From: Coniochaeta sp. PMI_546
Taxonomy: Eukaryota; Ascomycota; Sordariomycetes; Coniochaetales; Coniochaetaceae
Reading direction: 5' to 3'
Assembly (NCBI GenBank): GCA_021432605.1
Contig: MU271144.1
Location: 1,670,606 to 1,734,605 of the forward strand
DNA: 64,000 bases
The notes under the pieces were generated by a model. That model worked only from the letters and a program-made list of their open reading frames with translations. It had not been told where the DNA came from and did no database searches. A program made the position numbers and the translations under genes. Shown piece by piece: positions 47,420-59,496 of this stretch; the first letter of the stretch is position 1; every line of letters starts with the position of its first letter.

Positions 47420-48406
47420 ATGGACACCCTCGTGGCGCGATACAGCCGTCCTGCGTACCAAGAGAATGAGCCCTTCTCAGAGAACACCGAGGATGACCTC
47501 GTGGAAGGCATCCCCAGCTTATCTCTCAAATTTGCCATGCCGCCGGTAGCACATGTAAGTTTCTGCCTGGGGTTTTGTTCCACTGCGTCGGCTCGCCGGA
47601 CCCTCCACCATCAATCATACACCTTCGTCATGATACCATCCATCATCTCTCTCTCAGAGCCTCACTAACCAGCTTAGCCCTCATCCTGGCTCCGCGCCGC
47701 AACAGACGACCGCTCCAACCCCCAATGCCCCATCAAGATCGCCCACGGCACCACGACGCTCGCCTTCCGCTTCCAGGGCGGCATCATCGTGGCCACGGAC
47801 TCGCGCGCCACGGCCGGCAACTGGATCGCCTCGCAGACGGTCAAGAAGGTGATCGAGATCAACAACTGCCTGCTGGGCACCATGGCCGGCGGCGCCGCCG
47901 ACTGCCAGTACTGGCTCGCCTGGCTGGGCATGCAGTGCCGGCTGCACGAGCTGCGGCACAAGCGCCGCATCAGCGTCGCCGCCGCCTCCAAGATCCTGGC
48001 CAACCTGGTCTACAGCTACAAGGGCATGGGCCTGAGCATGGGCACCATGTGCGCCGGCGTGACCAAGGAGGAAGGCCCGGCGCTGTACTACATCGACTCG
48101 GACGGTACCAGGCTCGCCGGCAACCTGTTCTGCGTCGGCTCCGGCCAGACGTTCGCCTACGGCGTGCTGGACGCCGAGTACAAGTACGACCTGAGCGTGG
48201 AGGAGGCGCTGGAGCTGGGCAGCCGGAGCATCCTCGCGGCCACGCACAGGGACGCCTACTCGGGCGGCTTCATCAACCTGTACCATGTCAAGGAGGAGGG
48301 GTGGGTCAAGCACGGCTTCAGGGACACGAACCCCATCTTCTGGAAGACGAAGCTGGAGAAGGGCGAGTTCTCGAACGTCACGGCGGATTTCGGCGACAGG
48401 GTTTAG
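47420..48406 (+). CDS. PRE2: 20S proteasome subunit beta5 (Pre2)
   Basis: Beta5 carries the chymotrypsin-like activity of the proteasome. Exons are 47420-47554 and 47678-48406, with GT-AG intron 47555-47677 in phase 0, giving 287 residues. A propeptide of 69 residues ends IAHG, and self-cleavage exposes Thr70 as the N-terminal nucleophile (HG/TTTLAF). Catalytic Asp and Lys follow in the expected spacing (ATDSRAT, then VKKVIEIN), along with CGGAADC-type sequence ([10 protein letters not shown]) and [12 protein letters not shown]. The C-terminus is short and ordinary. The assembly gap lies about 290 bp upstream and does not touch the coding sequence. Confidence 0.96.
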
Positions 48407-48732
48407 AGAGATCGATCTGGTGGGGAGGTTGGGTGATTTTACCTTGGGGGAGAATAGACGGAAGAGAGGCTTTGTAGCAACTGTCATGATAGGAATGGGT
48501 CGCGGGGTTATTTCGCAGGGTCCTTTTTGAGGCACAGGGGCTTTGTAAATTTGTACAATAAGGAGCGCATTTTAGATGGCTTTACTCTACTGCCTTCTTT
48601 TGCAACCCTCTTCTTTCTGCGATACTATGTTGTTACACTATATGCTGTTGTTACACTATGATACATGTCAAGTTTCGGGTATCTTCACCATCCGTACTAA
48701 TGATATACATGCCTACTCTGCGGCAACATCAA
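48407..48732. other. Convergent 3' region (PRE2 / QRI7)
   Basis: About 330 bp holding both 3' UTRs, with an imperfect direct repeat around 48625-48662 (a 'tgttacacta' unit occurs twice). No gene. Confidence 0.55.
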
Positions 48733-50241
48733 TCAGACCTCGACCCCTTCCTCAAACCCATCTCTCCGAACCCAACCCCCGACACCGAGTATCCCGCCAT
48801 CCACATCCGGATCGACAGGCCACTTCCGCAGCGCCATGACATCCAGCTCCGTCCTCCACCCGGCCTCCCACATCTCGACCCCGGTCCAGGCGATCATGGC
48901 CGCGTTGTCGGTGCACAGCTCACCCGGGGGCGTGACGATGTCTATCCTGTCCGGGCCGTAACCCCTCGAGTCGAGCATGGACCGCAGCACCTGCCTGAGG
49001 AAGGCGTTGCGGGCCACGCCGCCCGAGACGACCAGGGTGCGGACGGCGGCTAGCTTGTGTGTCGTGGCGGGACCGGCTTGGCCGCCCAGGCAGAGGAGGA
49101 TGCGGGTCGCGAGGTGCTCGAAGGCGAGACGCATTGTGGCGGCTGCCAGGGCGCGGCGGGAGGGGAGGGGTAGGGGGTCCGGGTGGTTGGGGGAGGCGAG
49201 TAGGCGGGAGATTTGGGTGCCTAGGCCGGCGAAGTCGTAGGCTAGGCGGCGGGAGGTGGAGAGGGGTGGGGTGAGGGTTGTTATCAGCTCGCCTGTGGGG
49301 GAGAGGACGGGCAGGGGGGCGATCTCGTCGCGGCGGGTTGGGGGAGGAGTGTAGGTGGGTGGTTGTGGAGGGGAGGTGGAGGAGGAGGAGGATGGAAAAG
49401 CGAAGGGTTCCAGGGCGGCAGCGTACATTGTGTTGGGCAGCTTGTCGAGGACGTCCTGGGGCACGAGGATGCGGGCCGCTTTGTCGAGCATGTCGCCTAT
49501 TGCCAGCCCGGACAGGTTGGGGACCAGGATGCGGTGGGTCGTCACCGACTCGGAGAGGACGAGCATTGTGTGTCCGCCGCTTACGAGGAGGGAGAGGAAG
49601 GGGAACTCCGGAGAGGGATGGTAGGGTTGCGTCTTGCCGGCGGCGAGGGCGGTGACTAGGCGTGGTGTCAGGGCGTGGGCCTGCATGTGGTTCACGCCGA
49701 GGAGGGGCACGTCCCAGGCCAGCGCGAGGCCCTTGGCTGTGTTGAGACCGGCGGCGAGGTTCTGGGCCATTCCCGGCCCGCGGGTGACGGTGACGAAGTC
49801 GGGTTTGGCGGCGGAGGAGGGGAGGTGGGCAATGGCTTGGTGGATGAGGGGTGCGAGGTGCTGCGTGTGGCCTGCTATGGCTACGGCCGGGTGGACGCCG
49901 CCGAACTGCCGGCTGTCGGAGGTGACTTTGCCGTTGAAGTGCAGGGTTGCGCCTCCGGTGCCATGTTTCTCCAGCACGGCGACGCAGGTGTCGTCGCAGG
50001 AGGTCTCGATGGCGAGGGTCACGAGACTGCGGCGTGATGACGGTGACGACGAGGTGGTAGTAGTAGTATGTCGCTGCCGCTGGTGTGCTTGAGACACATC
50101 TCGCCCAAGGTAAAGCCTATTTGAGGCCGAGGGCCCTCTGAATGCGATGGATGAGGTCCATCTTGATGAGGTTCGCCTGATCAGGGCGGGAGATGAGAGT
50201 CCATATGGCCGCAGGAGCAGGAGGGAGTGAATTAATCTCAT
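48733..50241 (-). CDS. QRI7: Mitochondrial tRNA t6A37 synthase Qri7 (TsaD/Kae1 family)
   Basis: Qri7 transfers threonylcarbamoyl groups to A37 of mitochondrial tRNAs reading ANN codons. A single exon of 502 residues. Residues 1 to about 70 are Arg/Ser/Thr-rich without acidic residues, a mitochondrial targeting sequence. The ASKHA core starts at VTLAIETSCDDT. It has the metal-binding His pair in HMQAHAL (family HMxGH), LSLLVSGGHTMLVL, GDMLDKAAR, SGGVARNAFLR and CTDNAAMIAW. A disordered insert rich in Ser/Pro/Thr at about 300-340, between the two halves, is longer than in yeast. TRM5 in this window modifies the same tRNA position (37) on different tRNAs. Confidence 0.94.
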   Translation of the reverse strand: MRLIHSLLLLRPYGLSSPALIRRTSSRWTSSIAFRGPSASNRLYLGRDVSQAHQRQRHTTTTTSSSPSSRRSLVTLAIETSCDDTCVAVLEKHGTGGATLHFNGKVTSDSRQFGGVHPAVAIAGHTQHLAPLIHQAIAHLPSSAAKPDFVTVTRGPGMAQNLAAGLNTAKGLALAWDVPLLGVNHMQAHALTPRLVTALAAGKTQPYHPSPEFPFLSLLVSGGHTMLVLSESVTTHRILVPNLSGLAIGDMLDKAARILVPQDVLDKLPNTMYAAALEPFAFPSSSSSTSPPQPPTYTPPPTRRDEIAPLPVLSPTGELITTLTPPLSTSRRLAYDFAGLGTQISRLLASPNHPDPLPLPSRRALAAATMRLAFEHLATRILLCLGGQAGPATTHKLAAVRTLVVSGGVARNAFLRQVLRSMLDSRGYGPDRIDIVTPPGELCTDNAAMIAWTGVEMWEAGWRTELDVMALRKWPVDPDVDGGILGVGGWVRRDGFEEGVEV

Positions 50242-51045
50242 CAGTGAATCCTATACATAACGATGATTAGTGAGTTGTCGCAGACTTTTTTTTTTTATAT
50301 CTCGGCTAGACTTTACATATAACCTGACTGTCTATCGGGCTGTTAAACAGGCGTGTAACTTACATAACTGCAAGGTATATTGCTATGGTATGTACCTAGG
50401 TATCAGTGCACTCGTGGTACTATTCAGTAGTCAGAGTAGTGTGTATAAGTGTCCAGTAGACTCTAGTGAGAGACGGGACTTTACAGTGGGACTCGAGAAA
50501 ACTGATGTTGAAGAATCTACCGACTCGGGTTAGCGTCAGCTTCAGAACCTTATCTTTCCAGAAGGGGTCTTGTGGCCTACTCTGGAGTCTCTGGTATTCT
50601 CCAACTGTGGCGGGAGGGGGGAATTGGCCAATCAACGAGCTCCTCTCTTGTGCAATGGCTCTTCCATGACGTACTATGCTTGACTTGAAGGCAGCACCAA
50701 CCCTGCGCTTAGTGCGGAGAGAGAGAGAGAGAGAGAGAGAATGGGCAGCTGATGGATGACGGAAAGCTCATTCTCTACCTACCTTACGCCATCATTAGTG
50801 TACAAGAGGAATGGTTGATAACCCTGTTTCAAGCTGTCTCTCCAAGTCTGAATAAAAAAAAACTGGAAGAAGAAGGGCAAAAAAGGACCTCCATTAGTCC
50901 TCAGAACACGTACATTATCTCGAACGTGAGGATATTTCGTCCCGGTTCAAAGTCAGCCCTCACACTGTGGGTGTGGCATACCCTTACCTAACTACCTTAC
51001 CTCACTACCTTACCAGTGCGGTTGATCGACTACCTTCAGAACACA
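50242..51045. promoter_or_regulatory. Divergent intergenic region, QRI7 / DUF2434 gene
   Basis: About 800 bp between opposing starts. It contains a T-run (50286-50297), a (GA)12 microsatellite (50717-50740) and short direct repeats of a CTACCTTACC-type unit just before the DUF2434 start (50981-51014). Both promoters must lie here. Confidence 0.55.
50717..50740. repeat. (GA)12 microsatellite
   Basis: Twelve uninterrupted GA dinucleotides in the divergent QRI7/DUF2434 promoter region. GA tracts in promoters can bind GAGA-type factors, but that is general knowledge and not shown here. Confidence 0.95.
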
Positions 51046-52689
51046 ATGAAGTTCTGGAGCTCGAGACAAGACGACGCTCACAACGGCGGCAGCGCTGCCC
51101 TCCCCGTCCAGGACGAGCAACGGGCTCCTGACGAGCACACGCGGCTGCTTCCAAACCGCCTCGACAGCGACCTGCCCAACCAGTACCTCAGCCCCGACGA
51201 CCCGGCCGTCTCGCCGTATAACCTGTTCACCGTCCGTCTCATCCGCTACATCACCATCTTCCTCACCATAATCACATTCCTCTGGTGGACGGCGCAGCTG
51301 GTGTCGACCTTTGTCACACCTCCTGGCTTCCATGTCCGCGGCGGAGGCTTCTTCGCCTTCAGTTATGCCTCCATAGCCCTTGTCGTGCTCATCGTGTCCC
51401 TGGTCTTCTTCTCTGCACCCTCCAAGTCGGCGCGCATCCTGACTTTCATCCTGGCGCTGCTCCTTCTCGTGCACATGATCGTTGTCCTCGCTGTCGAGAG
51501 CACCCGTCACGAGGAGGCCTGGATCGGAGTAGCGTCCGTCATCTGGACGCTCCTCATGACCATCTGGGTCCTGGTGGCAGATTATACAGTGCAATGGGGC
51601 AAACGTGAAGAGGAAGAGCGTCTGACTGGTCGTCCCGAGACACGGAGGACGGTGCTGGAGTGGACCGAGGTTACCCTCGAGACCATCTGCCTGATAGCCG
51701 TGGCCGCAGCGCTTGTCCTCATGACTTGCACCCTGATTCTCCGAGCAATCGACGCTAGCTTGGCCCCTCCCGGGCAGAGGTACTGGGTGGACGACGACAA
51801 ATACCAGATCCACGTCTTCTGCTACGGCAACAGGACCGACACCCTGGGTCGACCGGTGCGGACTGTTCTGTTTGAGGGTGGCGAGGATCCCGTCGAGCAT
51901 GGCTTGTGGCAGTTTGCCGATAACGCCGTTCGGAATGGATCGATTAGCAGGTACTGCTTCGCTGACCGCCCCGGCTACGCATGGGTAAGTGACTCTTTTC
52001 ACGATCTCATCTCTGACCCCTGAGTATCACGCTGACATGCACCTCAGAGTGACGCTGCCCCATCTCCTCTGTCGGCGAGCATGGCCACCGACGCGTTGAG
52101 CGAAGCACTCGCCCGAGCCGGGGAGCAGGGACCCTGGGTCCTGGCCAGTGCCGGCGTCGGCTCGATATACTCGCGTGTCTTCTCCTCTCGCCACGGACGC
52201 GAGGTCAAGGCCATCCTCATGATCGACCCATTGCACGAAGATCTCCTCGACCGCGTAGGCCGACCCGGAAGGGGCTTCATGCTCTGGGTCCAGGGCGTCA
52301 TCTCCCCTCTCGGCCTCGACCGCATCCCGGGAGCCTTCTTCCGGGGCCGCAACAGGGAGGACAGAGTCTGGGGCCGGTCTGCGTACCAAGGCAGCAAGCT
52401 GATCTTTGCCAAGCTGCAGGAGAGTCTCGTGGCCGAGTCGCTGACGAAGCGCGACGTCATCTCCAGCAAGGCCATCCAATACCAGGACACGCCGGTGGTG
52501 GTTATCAGCTCCGGGGAGCAGATCCGCAAGGATAGCGTGTGGGAGGAGAAGCAGCGCGATCTCACGCATCTCACTCGCCGGCTGGAAGACTGGGATATCG
52601 TCGACAAGGCGCCTCACCAGGTTTGGCGCACGCTGGAGGGCCGGGACCAGATTGAGAAGAGACTGAAGAAACTTGTTCTTGTCCAGTGA
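51046..52689 (+). CDS. DUF2434-type integral membrane protein with alpha/beta-hydrolase-like domain
   Basis: Exons are 51046-51984 and 52048-52689, with GT-AG intron 51985-52047 in phase 0, giving 526 residues. The N-terminal 60 residues are polar with a dileucine-like TRLLPNRL. Five membrane helices follow (about 65-90, 103-125, 132-152, 162-184 and 210-235). The remaining about 280 residues look like an alpha/beta hydrolase: IHVFCYGNRTD, then a possible nucleophile elbow (VLASAGVGS), then MIDPLHEDLL, and a C-terminal helix with His (DKAPHQVWRTLEG). Fungal homologues are named 'mitochondrial integral membrane protein' (DUF2434, to my memory); function is not established and the catalytic residues are my inference. 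Confidence 0.85.
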
Positions 52690-54609
52690 GGCAAGTGGCG
52701 GAAAGGTAATCTCTGGGAGGAATGGTTGGAAGGAGTGGCCATAGGTGCTTGTCGCATGGAGGGGAAGGATTTGAGAGACCACAACAGGATAACAGGACGG
52801 TATGGTTATGGAGCGTCGAAGGCTCTGGAGTGGATAATCGGAAGGCAGGCTCACCGGTATTAGCATGCATACAATCAGGTATACATTGGCACACACATGG
52901 TCGTGCCTTAGCGTTCATAGGTATATGTATTACATAGGAGTTAGCCCAACTATACACGGGGTATGACCCTGCCTGCCTTGGGTACTCTTAGTCTTAGCAA
53001 GGAATAGCATAAGTAATAAAGATAGAAATGTCGTATTTGTCCAAGTATTGGTTGATACCCGTCATGTCCATTTGTTACGAGTAGGGGAGGAAAGAAGATG
53101 GTAAGAAGAAGAAGCAGTTACTTCTCCTAGATTTACTCCTTGAACTCTCCCAAGGGTTGAGATTGATTTCCTATTGGACTTGGTCGTCTCTTCAGCCTAT
53201 GTCTCGATGCCATCCTATTAAGGAAGCATCGTCACGACACGAAACCAAGGCAAGGCAGACAGATGGACAGACAGATAGCAAAGACTTTCAAAGTCTATTT
53301 CGAGGCTGGCTGACAGCTGGAGCAGGTTCCCAGCTCGGACAAGTCTCGTGAGGACGCACGGACCCCAATGTAACTTGTCACGGATGCGCTAATCCATATG
53401 TGCATTAGCGTCGCTGGCCTTGAGCGTGAAACAGGACGCCCGAACTGTAATAAACTGCTGAAGTGGCTCGAGGGGCCCCTAAGGTACGTAGTAGAGCACT
53501 GGCTGCGAGGCTCCTTAAAGAGTCTAAGGTGCCTTAATCAATCTGGAATCCAGGATGTCACTCTGAAGGCTGCTGCCAGTCCAGTGTGCTGCTATCGCCA
53601 TTTCATTTTCTCATCAGAAAATCATCGTCATCACAATTTGACTTTGGTCAGTACTACAACTCGAATATTCCTCCATCGCACAACAGGAATGATACTCGTC
53701 CACTATCGATTTCATTTTCTCCTTCTCTGCCACGACAACAAGCATGTCTTAGCGCCTTTCTTCTGTTCTTGATAGCTCAGGTACCCGTCATAACAATCGT
53801 CCGTCCCATCTTTCGTCTCCTCGGCGCGTTCCCCGCCAAAAGGTCCGCTCACTATCACTGTTCCCCCTCCCCTCTCCAAGAAGTTCCACCCTTTTTTCGA
53901 ACCGTTGCGCATAATTCCCCTAGTTGGTCACAGACTCACGGTGGCCCTCAGCACAAAAGCCAAGTCTCTCCTTGCTCGACCAGCTGTTTGCCCCCCCGTA
54001 TCCTGGAAATTGCACGTCGCTACAGACTCGTGCGGGACTTGTCGATCGTTGTTATTGTTACTGCACCTAGCTGTCTCGCCGAGTACATTCGAGGAATCTC
54101 AAAGTCTCAGTGCCTGGCAGGTCCATGTCCGAGGCCACCAGCAGGTGTGTGCAGCGTGCTGCTCCTTTGTTCTCCCTTTAGAAGCGCCAAGACAACCAAC
54201 ACCCTGTCCTGATTGCCCGCCCGCTGACTCCGGCTCTTCACTGCCACCAGCCGAAATCTGAAGCTAGTTCTCAGCTCAATAATAGAACCAGGCGCTGCGG
54301 CCCTAAACAGAGACTATTCCGACGGTCACGCGAATCGCTTCAGCCGATATCCCCCTCCTTGCCCAACCGAGACAATTGCTACATCGACCAAGCATTTACA
54401 ACAGCAAACAGATCGTTCTTTTTAGTGGTTCACCACCGCGTTGATGTCGAAACGAAGCCTTCGAAGACCTTTCGCTTCAAAACCTCGAGTTCGCCGACCT
54501 CAATAGGTTGCAGTTCGGCTAGAGTGTCCTGGGCGAGAGATCGCAGGCCGTCAAGATTTATTCAGATTAAACCAGCCTGCTGCAACACCATACCGTGCTG
54601 TAGGCCACC
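52690..54609. other. Gene-poor stretch and probable long 5' leader of the LRG1-type gene
   Basis: About 1.9 kb without a supported gene. From about 53580 on the DNA is pyrimidine-rich with several ATGs and overlapping open frames (such as 53586-54212), typical of a long fungal 5' UTR and promoter. No motif-bearing protein. Confidence 0.5.
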
Positions 54610-57600
54610 ATGATTGGACCCGACTACGGCGGCGGCGGCGTAGGCCGAGGAAACGACCACGATCGCGACCAGAGCCGTGATCGTGACCATAACTATGACC
54701 ACCACGGCCACCCACCACCTTCCGGTCCAGAACCTCCATATCACGGCGAAAGAGATGTCGTCGCGAGACAGAACGGGGCCCCATATGGCAACCAGCACGG
54801 TCGGCCACCAGGATCCCCGGCGCTGAGCGCTGCCGACCGAGATTTCGACGCGGAGTCCAGGCGAAGCGGTGAGCGGAACAGGTCGAGACCGAGGAATGGG
54901 CGAGCCGTCAGTGGGCAGGTACGGTCATGTAGGAAATGCGGCGAACCTTTAACTGGACAGTTTGTGCGAGCCTTGGACGGAACCTTTCACCTGGATTGCT
55001 TCAAGTGCCGCGTGAGAACCCTCCCAGCCCAATGTGTGTCTGTGATTTGTGCCACTACTAACATTTCGCCCTCAAATAGGACTGCGGCCAAATAGTAGCT
55101 TCCAAATTCTTCCCGGCAGACGACGAGAATGGCGAGGGCCAATACCCGCTCTGCGAGACAGACTACTTTCGGCGGCTTGGACTGCTGTGTCATAAATGCG
55201 GAGGTGCGCTTAGAGGATCGTACATCACCGCGCTCGAAAGAAAATACCACGTTGAGCACTTTACGTGCTCGCTCTGCACGACCGTCTTTGGAGCCCAGGA
55301 CAGCTACTACGAGCACGAGGGCGAAGTTTACTGCCATTATCACTATTCCACCCAGTTCGCCCAACGTTGCAGCGGATGCAAGACGGCTATACTTAAGCAG
55401 TTTGTCGAGATATTCCGCAACGGGCAGAACCAACACTGGCACCCAGAATGCTACATGATCCACAAGTTCTGGAATGTGAGGCTCAATCCACCACAAGATG
55501 CGCTGCTTGGGCCAAGCCAGGACGACCCGGATAGTCGTCAAGCTGTCAAGAAAGCCGAAGAGCTCATGGAGGAGAAGGTGTACCGCATTTGGAGCGTTCT
55601 GTCGACCTTTGAAGAATCGTCGGCTGCGTGCATCTCGGACATGCTCCTTCATGTCAGTAATGGAGCCTATCTGGATGGTGTCATGGTCGCCAAGAAGTTT
55701 ATGTGGCACGTCGACATACTCTTTCGTTCTGCGGACAGGCTGGAAGCCACCACCCAAAAGCTAGAAATGAAAGGTAAGATGAACTAGCCATACCCTGCCT
55801 GGAATTCTGTTCCCCAAACTAACCCTGGCGCTCAGGAATGTCTTATGGCAGGGAAGCGAAGCTTCTGTGTAAGAAGATAGTTGCCTTCTTCTCCCTGCTG
55901 TCCAAAACTCAGGACGGCGGCGGACGAAAGCTCGGCGTCACACAAGATCTGCTGACTCTTGTGACCGGTCTGGCGCATTACCTCAAGCTTCTCATCCGGA
56001 TATGTCTTCAAGGTGCTCTTCGTATAGAGAAAGAGCGTCACGTCTCGGACGGCCTCTATCAGTTCCTCGACGATCTCGACAATCTGGAGGGCCTGAGGGC
56101 GGAAGACAACTCGACCACAACACTCCAGCTGAGTACCGGCATGGCCAGACTCTCTGCCAACGACTCGGATCAATGCGTGCTCTGTCGAAAACCGATCGAA
56201 GACGAATGTGCCAAACATGGAGAAAACCGGTGGCACATCAACTGCGTGTCATGTATTCACTGTGGAAAGGCACTTGGTCGGAACCTTCAAGATGCTCGTC
56301 TGAATCGTTACGATTCCAAGGTGTTCTGCAGCGAGCACGAAGATTATAGCACGGAGAAAGTCTCAGGGTTCGAGCATGTGTCCAAACTGCAGCAGTACAT
56401 TTTCCTGTTGCAGGTTGCGTTAGCCCGGCTACTAGAAATCCTGCGGAGCAGCGGCTCGATTCCTCGAGGTTCGGAGGAGGGGAATAACGCGGAAGGCCGT
56501 CTCGGTGCGCCTGAGGCGCCTCATCTACAGGCTGACAGCCGCTCCAAATCTTATGCTGGTGGCGAAGCCCAACACCATCGAGAGTCCTCTTACGAGAGCA
56601 CACTCAACGATGTTCGTCGCTTACGAAGCACTCGTCTGGATAAGCACCTGTCGTCAAGCTTTCGAAAAGCTCGGACTTCGCGAATAATGGACGGTCCAGA
56701 GGGAAGTTCAGCGCGGCCCGGCAGTGCGGGAGCGGAAGGAGGAGCTCCCGGCCAGCCAGGCATGCATATTGTCGAGGAACGGGGCCTTGGGGACGAGGGG
56801 TCGACGGACATGATGTTCGGTAATCAGGATGGCATAACGCTGGACGACATTCCCCGTATCGTCGCGGCCGAGCAGGCGAAGGAGCAACGGTCGTATCAGC
56901 CGCCAGGGCGCCAAGAGCTGTTCCGGTCTCCCTACACCGAGCCCAACTTCGGCAGTGGGCCCGCGACTGGACACCAACGATCGCTTTCTGCGGGCAGGGA
57001 GGTCGACACTCGGTTCGCCGGAGAGCAATTACAACAGCGGAGCGGCGGACGGAAGTACTTCTCGGAGCTTTCTGGGCTCGAATACTTCATAGTCCGTCAT
57101 CTTGCTGTACTTACCATGCATCCCATGGTTGAGAACGATTTTACCTTGGAGGAGCTGCTTGGGCTCATCGAGTCTCGGAAACCGCCAAATTTCTGGAAGA
57201 ATATCGGCAAAGCGTTCCAGAAGGACGGCAAGAAGAACGTCAAAAAGAAGGGCGTTTTCGGCGTCCCGCTGGAGGTCATCATCGAACGGGACGGTGCAGA
57301 GTCCACAGACGGCGTCGGGTCCGCCACGCTCAGAATACCCGCCATCGTGGACGATATAGTGGCCACCATGAAGCAGATGGATCTGTCAGTGGAAGGTGTG
57401 TTCCGGAAAAACGGAAACATCAAGAAGCTCGGCGACCTTGTCGAGAAGATCGACAGAGACGGCGGCGCGGAGCTCGGCGGCAACAATGTGGTGCAGATAG
57501 CAGCTCTCCTCAAGCGCTACCTCCGAGAGCTTCCAGATCCCTTGCTGACCCACAAGCTTTACCGGCTGTGGCTGGCGGCGGCGAAGATACAGGACGAGGA

Positions 57601-58405
57601 GAAGAAGAGACACTGTCTGCACCTGACTTGCTGTCTCCTGCCCAAGTGCCACCGCGACTGTCTTGAGATCGTGTTCTGTTTCCTGAAGTGGGCGGCGTCT
57701 TTCCACCAGGTCGACGATGAGTCGGGCTCGAAGATGGATATCAAGAATCTTGCGACGGTTATTGCCCCGAACATCATCTACAACAACGCAAAAGCCGCAG
57801 CCCTCGACAGTGACCCGATGTACGCCATCGAGGCCGTTGAGATTCTGATTACTTACATCGAGGAGATGTGTCTGGTAAGTGTCACCAAAGTTTCCGTCAG
57901 ATCCACCTCCTTACTAACCAGTCTACAGGTCCCGGATGAGTTTGTCGACATGCTCAGCGATCAAGCTCTCTATAACACGAACGGAGAGATCACCACAAAG
58001 GAGATCCTCAAGCGGTTCGGCGACCGCCGCGTCAACGGCGGCCAGCCCCAGTTCGGCGATGCAAGCGAGCTGATGCAGAGACACCACGAGATCGCAAACA
58101 GGCCACCACCCCGTAGGATCGAGACAGACCCTTCGGCCTGGCAGTCAGAAACCAGCGTCAGGACCGTACAGCAGGAACCTACCCTCCCGTACGTCAGCCA
58201 GCAGCAGCAGCCACAGGGGACCCCACCACAAAAGTGGCGGAACCCAGACGACGGCAGCCACTCTCCCTACTCGCAGCAGCCGGGGTTCAACGGATCGACG
58301 GAGAACCTCGACCGCGCCCCGCCGGGCCAGGTCCCGCGCCGGGAGTGGCGGAACTCGGGGTACAACAGGCAGCCCAACGGCGGCGTCGCCGCGGGGAGTA
58401 TCTAG
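54610..58405 (+). CDS. LRG1: LIM-domain Rho GTPase-activating protein (Lrg1-like)
   Basis: Lrg1 turns off Rho1 and so controls beta-glucan synthesis, cell-wall integrity and polar growth. Exons are 54610-55011, 55080-55773, 55836-57874 and 57929-58405, in phase, giving 1203 residues. After a Gly/Asp/Arg-rich disordered start come LIM1 (from CRKCGEPLTGQF, about 107-160) and LIM2 (CHKCGGALRGSY ... CSGCKTAILKQF, about 171-235). A helical Lrg1-type middle follows, then a third LIM (CVLCRKPIEDEC ... CIHCGKAL, about 479-535). The RhoGAP domain (about 841-1045) has the arginine finger in VEGVFRKNGN and PDPLLTHKLY. The tail is Gln/Pro-rich. The last intron (57875-57928) is 54 nt, a multiple of three, without a stop, so the unspliced frame also reads through. 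Confidence 0.93.
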
Positions 58406-59496
58406 GCAGTACGCACCGAGGGCAGCTCGCGGGAAGAGAGACGAGACGAGACGCATCAAAACGAAAGACGAAAACGTTCACCATCCTTTCTTCTACGGAT
58501 CGGGTTATAGGGGGGCATTGATGGCGCGGGCGTTTTCTTTTTCTCTCTTCCTCTTCTTCTGATTTTGTGGTAACCTTTTTTTTTCCCCCACCACCCCTCT
58601 CCCACTCCTGGCGCGAGCTTCTGATGACTCTCTAACGGATTCCCCCCTCGTTTTCTTTTTCTTCTTACGAGTTTGACGGTTCTTTCTGAGCGTGGTCTCT
58701 GACTCTGGGCCTGGTTTGTCTGTTCTTTTCTTCTTCTTCTTCTCGACTGCCCGGACTGTGCGTGGGAGTCCTGGGATTACGAGGCACTACGATGCTCTCT
58801 CTGGTGGACACGGGGTATATTTGGGGATGGGGGGACGTCATATGTGTCGAAGTGGTGTCTATACCTTTTGTGTCGTTGGGGGGCGGAGAGAGGTCTTTCT
58901 TGCGGGTGAGTTTTGGGAAGGGTCCCTGACATCCCTCTTTTTTGGATGGAACGGCTTGACTCTTTTTTTTCCCGTTTCCGATTCTTCTTTTGCCGACTTG
59001 GTCTAGGCTTCAAAAGAGATGAGAAAAATGAGGGCGATGGCAGGTTGAGATTCGTGCGGGCCTCGCTGGGTTAGAAATCCCGGTGTGAAATTTCCCGGAG
59101 ACGCAGACAGACGCGTTGGATTTTTTTTTGGGACGATCTCCCCATTTGTGAGTGTGAAGGGGATATGAGGATCGAGTGTGGAGGAGGGAGCTGAGCTACT
59201 TGGAGGACCGTTGTCATCTAGGCAGCAAAAATTTCAAAGTCTCGTGAAAATGATGGGCGGCTTTCTCCGTGGCCTTCGGCAGGTATACGTGCGTGTCTGT
59301 GACTGTAGAGGTGCATCATCCTGCTTTTTTTTGGCCTCTTTCCGGCGTGATGGACGTCACCAGCTTGTGAACATGTCAGATGGCCGTCCCTCCTCTAGAG
59401 GAGTTCAACGGTATCAAGAAATATTACAACAATTGAAGATTACGGGTATATACAATTACAAGGCGTCCATCCTCAACCACATTACAACCCTCATCC
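58406..59496. other. Convergent 3' region (LRG1-type / ERG26)
   Basis: About 1.1 kb rich in T and C with TTCTTC-like runs (58550-58745), probably 3' UTR of the RhoGAP gene and flanking DNA. ORFs here have no coding character. Confidence 0.55.

Noticed and set aside
47049-47668. ORFs containing X residues
   Set aside because: They run across the assembly gap and overlap the PRE2 start in other frames.
51010-52002. 330-codon antisense ORF
   Set aside because: It mirrors exon 1 of the DUF2434 gene, whose membrane helices and splice sites are clear.
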